Shown one piece after another: positions 58,382 to 64,000 of a stretch of 64,000 nucleotides of DNA; the stretch's first letter is position 1; every line of letters begins with the position of its first letter. The position numbers and the translations under genes were made by a program. This stretch comes from Capitella teleta (Eukaryota; Annelida; Polychaeta; Capitellidae): contig KB309212.1 in NCBI GenBank assembly GCA_000328365.1, positions 69,113 to 133,112 on the forward strand. The letters run 5' to 3'. The notes beneath the pieces are model-generated. The model saw nothing but the letters and a program-made list of their open reading frames with translations, was not told the DNA's origin and searched no databases.

Positions 58382-59384
58382 CGACAACGAGAAGAAGAAG
58401 AAACCAAGAAAGAATCCCAGAGAGAGCTTGACAAAGCAGAGCCCCGGTAAAACTGCTTTACCTGCTAGTAAAGCATCACCGCGATTGAAAAGAAATGGCA
58501 GTGAGAAAAAAGCGCTTCCTCATGACGATCCAGTCAGTCGCGGTGAAATTCTGCGCAAAATCATGATCAACGTCAACAAGAAAGATATTTACCAACTCCC
58601 GGAACCCGAGTTTTGTGCCATGTGCTCTGAAAAGGAGAGTGAGAGAAAATCTTTCTGTCACATTGGAGGAAACTGTCCTCATTTTCCTCATCTCTGCACA
58701 AGATGTGCCCTCGATCTCTTACAAGGGGTCACGACCTTGACTCCGTCTTCTTCCACAAAAACACAATCAGCCGCAGTGAATGACGACGATGATGATGATA
58801 ATGATAACACATTAGTCATTTGTCACGAATCCAAATTCAATGTCATGAAGGTTGGCTGTGACCTTTGCAAGATTCACATAAATCCGAGACACGAACCCCT
58901 CCCTCATCTTCTTACAAGTCGTGGGGAAAATCTTTCTCCTCACACAAATATGACCCTTCCTCCTCATCCTCCCACGACGACGAAGACAACGACGACAATC
59001 ACGACGGCAACGACCAAATCAGCGACCAAAACGACGACGACGACGACGAAGACAACGCCGCCGCCGCCGCCGCCTCAAGAGCAGCAGCTCACCAGGCAGC
59101 AACAGGCGCTCTTTTGCGTTGTGATTAAAGTAATCATCGCTAAAATGAAACCAGGTCGCTTTCCCGCATTTCTGAGTTGGGTCGAGTACTGGGAGAATCT
59201 CTACAAAAAACCCCAATTACGCTTGTGTGGAGATCTTGCGCTTCCGGGGTCGCCGAAAGAATTCTTGAACATCAAGCGCGTCTTGGGAAAAAGCGGCGCG
59301 GAAAACACTTTGGATTCATTCCTTGAGTCAAGGAAAAAACGTCGCATGAGCTCTCTCTCGACTATAAACACAGCGCTCGTTTGA
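58368..59384 (+). CDS. unknown protein with RING-like Cys/His cluster
   Basis: A frame of about 338 residues. A basic N terminus with a Lys run is followed by a Cys/His cluster (CAMCSEKE, SFCHIGGNCPHF, LCTRCALDL, about 83-117, then CDLCK near 165) with the spacing of a zinc-binding RING-like fold. A Thr/Pro-rich repeat stretch (about 205-240) and a compact C-terminal part follow. The only starts near the beginning are shared with the preceding frame. It may be another viral ubiquitin-ligase-like protein; family not assigned. Confidence 0.5.
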   Translation: MFTDDDNEKKKKPRKNPRESLTKQSPGKTALPASKASPRLKRNGSEKKALPHDDPVSRGEILRKIMINVNKKDIYQLPEPEFCAMCSEKESERKSFCHIGGNCPHFPHLCTRCALDLLQGVTTLTPSSSTKTQSAAVNDDDDDDNDNTLVICHESKFNVMKVGCDLCKIHINPRHEPLPHLLTSRGENLSPHTNMTLPPHPPTTTKTTTTITTATTKSATKTTTTTTKTTPPPPPPQEQQLTRQQQALFCVVIKVIIAKMKPGRFPAFLSWVEYWENLYKKPQLRLCGDLALPGSPKEFLNIKRVLGKSGAENTLDSFLESRKKRRMSSLSTINTALV

Positions 59385-59493
59385 ACCAAGAAAAAAAGAA
59401 GAAATGCGAGAGAAAGTCAATATGAAAAGGAAAAAAAAAAAAGGCAAGAAGACACGTGTATTAAAATTGATTTTTTTATTTTTTTTGTTTTTT

Positions 59494-60105
59494 TTAATCA
59501 AAATCCATTTGTGCAGTATTCCCTTGCAACAATGTCTTGATGAAGTTCATATATAAAGACTCATCATCAGAGGAAACGTCATCATCAGAGACCTCATCTG
59601 AATTCTTTCTCTTCTTATTTTCCCTCCTGCTGCAACTGTGCGGTGAATTATTCTTCTCGAAACCATATAAAAAATCACTCTCCTTCAATAACATTTGGTT
59701 GTTTTTCACTAGAAGCGCTTGCTGGGGGAAACTCTCCGCCTTGCGTTGGTACGCGTCAATCAGCTTCTCCGCGTGTCGGTCACTCTCTGGAGAACAACAC
59801 CACAGGTTCTTCCCCGCCAAGAAAACAAGAAAGTCTTCAAGGCCCTTCATCGACGGCACAGTGCAGTTTGACCTGCTGCTCCTTGATAAACACGGTGCAA
59901 AGATCGAAGTCCCGGGTTCCATAGAAACGGCGTTGTTATTCTTCAGTGAAGCTTTGGTGGGAGAATCGCGACGATGAAGTATTTTCGGGATCCCCTGTTT
60001 CCACTCTCGCGCTAGAGTCAACATCGTGTTTCTGTCTTCTTCTCTTGTGGTGGTCGACAAAAGCGGTGGTGACGTCGATACTGATGACGATGATACCAGA
60101 GACAT
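59494..60105 (-). CDS. unknown 203-residue protein
   Basis: An ATG start (MSLVSSSSV), a Ser/Thr-rich N terminus, a middle region with several Cys residues, and a C-terminal Lys/Arg cluster (RRENKKRKNSDE) before an acidic Asp/Ser stretch (DDDVSSDDES) that ends FIKTLLQG. The basic-acidic pairing suits a nuclear protein. No family recognised. It diverges from the gene at 60336. Confidence 0.55.
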   Translation of the reverse strand: MSLVSSSSVSTSPPLLSTTTREEDRNTMLTLAREWKQGIPKILHRRDSPTKASLKNNNAVSMEPGTSIFAPCLSRSSRSNCTVPSMKGLEDFLVFLAGKNLWCCSPESDRHAEKLIDAYQRKAESFPQQALLVKNNQMLLKESDFLYGFEKNNSPHSCSRRENKKRKNSDEVSDDDVSSDDESLYMNFIKTLLQGNTAQMDFD

Positions 60106-60335
60106 AGTTTCCTCGGGGGTTTTTATGGTATTCTATATAAAAGGAAATGTTCAAGTGAGAGATAAGTCCAGTTCCCCTTTTTTATATATTACCTCTCATA
60201 TTTTTTTTTCCCATTTCTCTCTCTCTCTCTATCTCACTCATTTCCACCTCCCTTCTCTCCATAGCCAAGCACGCAACCCCTCCCCCCCCCAAAAAAAAAA
60301 AAAAAAAAAAAAAACAAAAAAAAAACCAACCAAGG

Positions 60336-60980
60336 ATGAACGCAAACGAAAAGAAGACTAGTCATCCATTCGACTTTCTCATGAAATATCGCCAGAAGTG
60401 GTCTCTTGAGACAGCACTCGAATCAGACACTCGTCATTTTCAACAACTGCATAGAAAATCAATGACGATCAAGAAGGAACATGGGATCCGGTCCATGGAA
60501 GAAAAACGTCTCAAGTTTGCGAAAACACGCATGTTTGTTGATGAAGTCATGAAAGACCTTTCAACCCGCTATCGTGGAGTGGGGAAACATGAAAACGCGA
60601 TTCTTTTTTTTCAAACTGTCTTCGACGGTGAAACCGATGATGATGATGTTGATCATGATGTTGTTGTTGATGATAATAATAATGAGCAACGTTCTATAAA
60701 GATCCCCTCATGGCAACGCGAACTCATTGAAAAAATCGTCCTCAACTGTTACCGAAACCTCGGATTGAAGAATCAACCTAATGACACATTTTGTAAAGAA
60801 ATGAAGATTTTGGAAGAGGACTTCTTGGACTCGGATCGAAACGATTTGATCAACGAGGTGCAACCGCTGCTGCCGCCACCGAAGGAAACGGTAAGGGAGA
60901 GACTCATCTCCACTTCCTCAATTTCTTCCACGTCTTCTTCCACGTCTTCTTCTTCTTCTTCGTCCACGTGTTCTTCTTGA
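60336..60980 (+). CDS. protein related to the C-terminal part of the Rep-like helicase
   Basis: A 214-residue protein with a clear ATG after an A-run. The segment IPSWQRELIEKIVLNCYRNL (about 125-145) parallels the segment ISKWGRELIDKIIDTCYDET in the C-terminal part of the SF3 helicase encoded at 32608-34953, and an acidic Asp run precedes it in both. A Ser run from TCT repeats ends the protein. It lacks the helicase motifs. It appears to be a paralogue of the C-terminal domain, perhaps a partner or modulator. Confidence 0.6.
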   Translation: MNANEKKTSHPFDFLMKYRQKWSLETALESDTRHFQQLHRKSMTIKKEHGIRSMEEKRLKFAKTRMFVDEVMKDLSTRYRGVGKHENAILFFQTVFDGETDDDDVDHDVVVDDNNNEQRSIKIPSWQRELIEKIVLNCYRNLGLKNQPNDTFCKEMKILEEDFLDSDRNDLINEVQPLLPPPKETVRERLISTSSISSTSSSTSSSSSSSTCSS

Positions 60981-61173
60981 AGTGCAAGTCTTTTATTTTT
61001 TTGGGTTTTTTTTTTTCAACATAATTCTTCTTGTATCAAAATTTATATAAATTTTTTTTTATTATTATTTTTTTTTAATTAAAAAAAAAGGAAACAAAAA
61101 GATTTTTTTTTGGGGTTATAAAAAAAAATATATATTTTTATTCATTTTTTTTTCTTTTTTTTTTCCAAATTTC
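60981..61173. other. A/T-rich spacer between convergent genes
   Basis: Mostly T and A runs, with a TATATAAAT-like and several AATAAA-like sequences on both strands that could serve as polyadenylation signals for the two converging genes. Confidence 0.4.
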
Positions 61174-61842
61174 TCAACGAAAGATTTTAATCACATCTTT
61201 AATCATGCCTCGACACACAGGACAATTCTTCACGCACTGAGCGCAATCTTTACAACAAACGAGATGAGCGCAGGGTTGGAAAACCACCTCGCGCTGTCCC
61301 AAGAAACACACCGTACACGTATCAGCGGTTTTGAAGTCAGAATTCTGTTGACGCATCTTGCTGTAGAAAGGACTTTCAGTGCACGCTGCCTCTTCTTCCA
61401 TTTCTTCAATCCTTGCCAAGACTTCCAAAACGTTATCGGGTTGAAAATCTTTCATGGCGGCACTCACTACCTCTTCTGAAATTTTCATGAAGTCCACGAG
61501 TACACGCGTGATTTCCTTGTTTTTTTTATGCCTGTATTCACGCTTTCGTGCGTGATTTTTTTTCTTGACAAATGCACACGCGGGGAATAGAATAGCATGT
61601 CTGGTGTCGGGATCCTCATAAGGTAGCCAATTTAGCACGTGACCGTCGCAAAAAGCACATTGGTATCCCGCTTTCCATCCCAGATAAAAGAAACCTGCTT
61701 TGGCGAGTTCAATAGGTTTTATCGCATGAACTTCGGTCATCGCCTCTTCATCATCATCTTCTTCTTCTTGTTTTTCTTCTTCTTCAGGAGACTTGAATAA
61801 GTTTTCTTCGAAAGTACACAAACGACCTGCGAGAGATTGCAT
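61174..61842 (-). CDS. inhibitor of apoptosis protein (BIR-RING)
   Basis: 222 residues from the ATG at 61842 (MQSLAGRLCTFEE); an upstream GTG would add ten residues. One BIR domain is clear: LAKAGFFYLGWK, CAFCDGHVLNW, EDPDTRHAILFPACAF (about 43-93), with the CxxC-His-Cys zinc ligands. A C-terminal RING follows at about 175-212 (CTVCFLGQREVVFQPCAHLVCC and CPVCRG). IAPs of this layout are carried by baculoviruses and malacoherpesviruses and block caspase-driven cell death and ubiquitinate partners. An acidic insert lies before the BIR. Capture from an animal host is the accepted origin of viral IAPs. Confidence 0.92.
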   Translation of the reverse strand: MQSLAGRLCTFEENLFKSPEEEEKQEEEDDDEEAMTEVHAIKPIELAKAGFFYLGWKAGYQCAFCDGHVLNWLPYEDPDTRHAILFPACAFVKKKNHARKREYRHKKNKEITRVLVDFMKISEEVVSAAMKDFQPDNVLEVLARIEEMEEEAACTESPFYSKMRQQNSDFKTADTCTVCFLGQREVVFQPCAHLVCCKDCAQCVKNCPVCRGMIKDVIKIFR

Positions 61843-61924
61843 TGTTTTTTTGTTTGCTTTATGTTTTTCCACACATAGACACAGACAGCGCCAAAAAAAA
61901 TAAACACAAAATAGAAAAAAAAAA

Positions 61925-62701
61925 TCACAGCGAAAGTAAATGATCTCGGAAGCTCTTTCCTACTGGTTCTTTTTGGTGCGAATACTGATGCTGCTGCTGT
62001 TGTTCTCTGGTGTCTTCTTCTGTCAATTGTGAGCTGACCTCAGTTGCCACTGCCTCTTTTTGTTGCTGGTTGGAGGTCGGTGTTTCTTCCTCTCCTGGGT
62101 TAGTCTCATCAAACATGGAAACAGACTCGCTTTCCATTCCTTCGTCAAGACGGGGTTCATGTTGGACGACGGGCGCTGGTAGATTGAGCACGTCATTTCC
62201 ATTCTTTCGAGGTGGATTCAGTTTTTGCCGCACTGGCATAAACAGTGAAGGGGTAATAGGAGGAGGAGGCGGAGGAGCAGCAGTAGCAGGAACAGCAGCA
62301 GCAAGATGATGAGTAGGCGGAGGTAAAGCGGGTTCTTCTTTGCGCTCATCGTTAAGCCGTCGTCGATTGATCATTTCCAATTCTGAATTGGCTTTTTCTT
62401 GTTGTTGTCGTTGAAGGTCTTGACTCGTTTGCAAAGTTCGAATTTGTTCTTCCAATGTATTTTGCTTCTTTTCTTGCGCCTGGAAGAATGCCGCTGTTGC
62501 ATCAAACTGCTGTTGTTGTTGAAGTTGTTGTTGTTGTTGCTCATGTTGCTGTTGAAGTTGTTGTTGCGGGGTTGTCATGAGAAATTGTGCCTGTTGAGGA
62601 GGCCTGCTGTTGCTGGGATACAGAGTGGTAAATGGGGATGTTGAAGGGGGAAGAAAAGGAGGAGGAGGAGGAGGAGGAGGACCTGAGGCGCTGCAGGCCA
62701 T
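61925..62701 (-). CDS. Gln/Pro-rich scaffold-like protein
   Basis: A 258-residue frame with Pro runs at the start (PPPPPPPPFLPP), long Gln runs from CAA repeats (about 45-70), a coiled-coil segment (about 75-115), another Pro run and a C-terminal end GKSFRDHLLSL. Capsid scaffolds of herpesviruses are encoded in and downstream of the protease gene, are Pro/Ala/Gln-rich and end in a short hydrophobic motif that binds the major capsid protein. This frame overlaps the end of the protease gene on the same strand, so a scaffold role is inferred by position and composition. Confidence 0.5.
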   Translation of the reverse strand: MACSASGPPPPPPPPFLPPSTSPFTTLYPSNSRPPQQAQFLMTTPQQQLQQQHEQQQQQLQQQQQFDATAAFFQAQEKKQNTLEEQIRTLQTSQDLQRQQQEKANSELEMINRRRLNDERKEEPALPPPTHHLAAAVPATAAPPPPPPITPSLFMPVRQKLNPPRKNGNDVLNLPAPVVQHEPRLDEGMESESVSMFDETNPGEEETPTSNQQQKEAVATEVSSQLTEEDTREQQQQHQYSHQKEPVGKSFRDHLLSL

Positions 62702-63954
62702 CTAATACATGGTGGTTGCTGTAGTTGTGGCGGTGTTAAGAGAGGAGCAATGATATTAGCAGTACTATGACGATGCTGAACCGGAGTCATTCTCATGGGC
62801 AGTAGTGACGACGGCGGGTAATAAACTTCAGATTGTTGACGATGAGGATAGTAGTAATAATTACCTTCTTGACGATGGTCCGGCAATGCTGCCGCCGCCA
62901 CCACTCCTCTTTCTTCCTCCTCCATCGTCATCATCATGTCTTCTTCCCCGTCATCCACTACTGCAGAAGCAGAAGCAGCTGCAGCAGCAGCAGCAGCAGC
63001 ATGTTCTCGCGCCATCATTTCCATCTCCATCATTCTTTGCCTTTTGGCGTTATGGTCTCGATAATAGGATCGAGGTGTTATTCTTTTAAGACCTCTCCGC
63101 TGTTGCTGTGGAGGAGGAGGAGGAGGGTTAGGATGAGGAAGGGTTGGTGCTTGTGCTGGGAGATCTTTATCGTTCAAATTCCGGTTTAATTCAGAGAGCT
63201 CTGTTAACATTTTACTTTGGTTTGCAATAAACGCCTCCCAACTCGTGTTAGTATTATTGGACGACGATGAATTATTCATCATCTCCATTATTGTGGTAGC
63301 CCTGTTGATATTTGTTCTAGGAATATTGAAAAAATCCGAAGGCTGTGAATGGTAGGAAAAAAGTTCTTTGACATCATGCCCTGCAAAATTGAAATCCGTA
63401 TAAAGTTTCGAAAACTGATGCGCATTGGTGATATTGTGACATGCCGCTAACCCTTCGATGAATTGATTTTTTTTTTCCGCATTCACCACAGGTTCTACAT
63501 CGGGTTTCAAATGAGTCACTGATGAAATGACCGCCCCTTTTCTGGCTCCCGTGAGACAAAGCGAGACTTCTTCAATAGCTAAATCGTCCACGTTGTGACC
63601 GATGCTCAATCCGGGTAGTCTCTGCATGATGAGATGAAATGCGTTGACATCTTTAACATCGCTTTCGTCGCTGGCGTTTTTGTGATCGTCAGCATCATTA
63701 TCGTGACTTGTTACTGTCGTTGTCGCTGTTGAGGAGAAAAAACCATCCAAAGAGCAAATTTTTCTTCCTGCGTAATATAATTGCGTCACCGTCTGTAAGG
63801 CAGACAAGAAATCGGGATTGTCAATCAACAAACGTACTTGTAAAACACTTTCGTCTTTCTGTCGCTCGATGGAAAAGCTTCGCGTTTTACCAATTGGGAA
63901 ACGGCGATCGTGGTTTAGTAGAACCGGGACTATTTGTTTTTGAATCGTCGTCAT
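62575..63954 (-). CDS. capsid maturation protease (assemblin, UL26/UL80-like) with scaffold region
   Basis: 459 residues from the ATG at 63954. VPVLLNHDRRFPIG (His at about 15) matches the N-terminal PxxxNH block of herpesvirus proteases, QRLPGLSIGHN (Ser at about 117) the LPxLSL block with the nucleophile, and VSLCLTGARKGAV (about 130) the hVALCxxGRRxGT block. Insertions with Asp/Ser separate them. After residue 240 comes a scaffold-like region with Pro and Gln runs, a KRQRMMEME nuclear-localisation-like stretch, an Ala run and Tyr/Pro-rich sequence. The protease cleaves the internal scaffold as the capsid matures in the nucleus. The fold is specific to herpesviruses, so this gene strengthens the classification. 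Confidence 0.75.
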   Translation of the reverse strand: MTTIQKQIVPVLLNHDRRFPIGKTRSFSIERQKDESVLQVRLLIDNPDFLSALQTVTQLYYAGRKICSLDGFFSSTATTTVTSHDNDADDHKNASDESDVKDVNAFHLIMQRLPGLSIGHNVDDLAIEEVSLCLTGARKGAVISSVTHLKPDVEPVVNAEKKNQFIEGLAACHNITNAHQFSKLYTDFNFAGHDVKELFSYHSQPSDFFNIPRTNINRATTIMEMMNNSSSSNNTNTSWEAFIANQSKMLTELSELNRNLNDKDLPAQAPTLPHPNPPPPPPQQQRRGLKRITPRSYYRDHNAKRQRMMEMEMMAREHAAAAAAAAASASAVVDDGEEDMMMTMEEEERGVVAAAALPDHRQEGNYYYYPHRQQSEVYYPPSSLLPMRMTPVQHRHSTANIIAPLLTPPQLQQPPCIRWPAAPQVLLLLLLLLFFPLQHPHLPLCIPATAGLLNRHNFS

Positions 63955-63978
63955 CCCCACCGTTCTTCTACTTGTCTC

Positions 63979-64000
63979 CCCAGTCCCAGTCCCAGTCCCA
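63979..64000. repeat. CAGTCC hexamer repeat at window edge
   Basis: At least three tandem copies of a CAGTCC/CCCAGT hexamer end the window, just upstream of the protease gene. The array may continue beyond the edge. Confidence 0.6.

Larger units (their letters stand above)
6480..64000. mobile_element. endogenous herpesvirus-like element (malacoherpesvirus-like), right end outside window
   Basis: A continuous block of densely packed genes on both strands with herpesvirus hallmarks: UL5-type helicase, family B polymerase, UL52-type primase, terminase and assemblin protease. The left limit is placed between the last host repeat (6448) and the end of the helicase gene (6501); the right limit lies beyond the window. 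Most frames are long and uninterrupted, so the copy looks young. About four or five genes are carried on two neighbouring frames, some of which may reflect splicing. It could also be an assembled exogenous virus wrongly joined to host DNA, but the 6.4-kb non-viral flank argues for integration. Confidence 0.8.

Noticed and set aside
1-64000. CRISPR arrays, tRNA or rRNA genes
   Set aside because: No regularly spaced repeats with unique spacers, and no tRNA- or rRNA-like sequences were noticed on reading.

Overview
The window looks like a piece of marine-invertebrate genome in which about 6.4 kb of ordinary, gene-free host DNA (1 to about 6480) is followed by about 57.5 kb of a large herpesvirus-like element that runs off the right edge. 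The viral identity rests on several independent hallmark genes: a herpes-type terminase with P-loop, Walker B and nuclease blocks, a family B DNA polymerase of about 1720 residues, a UL5-type SF1 helicase, a UL52-type primase and an assemblin-type capsid protease with scaffold. The very long polymerase, together with IAP and RING-finger genes, points to the Malacoherpesviridae side of the order (the group infecting molluscs, with relatives in other marine invertebrates). This placement is inferred from family knowledge; no database search was run.

Layout, left to right: host flank with tandem repeats and a pogo/Tigger-like transposon end (1-6480); replication helicase (6.5-10.9 kb); unknown and candidate structural genes, including a 1178-residue coiled-coil protein (11.1-17.8 kb); DNA polymerase (18.4-23.5 kb); an envelope cluster with small membrane proteins, a class I fusion-glycoprotein-like gene and a four-span membrane protein (23.8-30.0 kb); an acidic unknown gene; then an inverted-repeat arm with a long hairpin (31.8-32.5 kb). 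Between this arm and its inverted partner at 54.3-54.8 kb lie about 21.9 kb holding a Rep-like SF3 helicase, a RING gene pair, the primase, an EXO5-like nuclease, a TRAF homologue, the terminase, a possible ESCRT-III-like protein and several unknown genes. A 293-base assembly gap sits in the right arm. Right of it are a zinc-finger tyrosine recombinase gene with intron-like structure, more unknown genes, an IAP and the protease/scaffold region.

The genes fit together as a DNA virus: helicase, primase, polymerase and nuclease for replication; terminase, protease and scaffold for capsid building and packaging; fusion glycoprotein and membrane proteins for entry; IAP, TRAF-like and RING proteins to manage host death and innate signalling. 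The recombinase and the Rep-like helicase beside the two repeat arms are candidate integration or genome-handling functions.

Most reading frames are long and intact, so the copy looks young. About four or five genes are carried on two neighbouring frames. For some of them splicing, which herpesviruses use for the terminase, may be the reason; otherwise the copy carries a handful of breaks. Homopolymer amino-acid runs coded by trinucleotide repeats, and poly-A/T-rich spacers, are common throughout the viral part.
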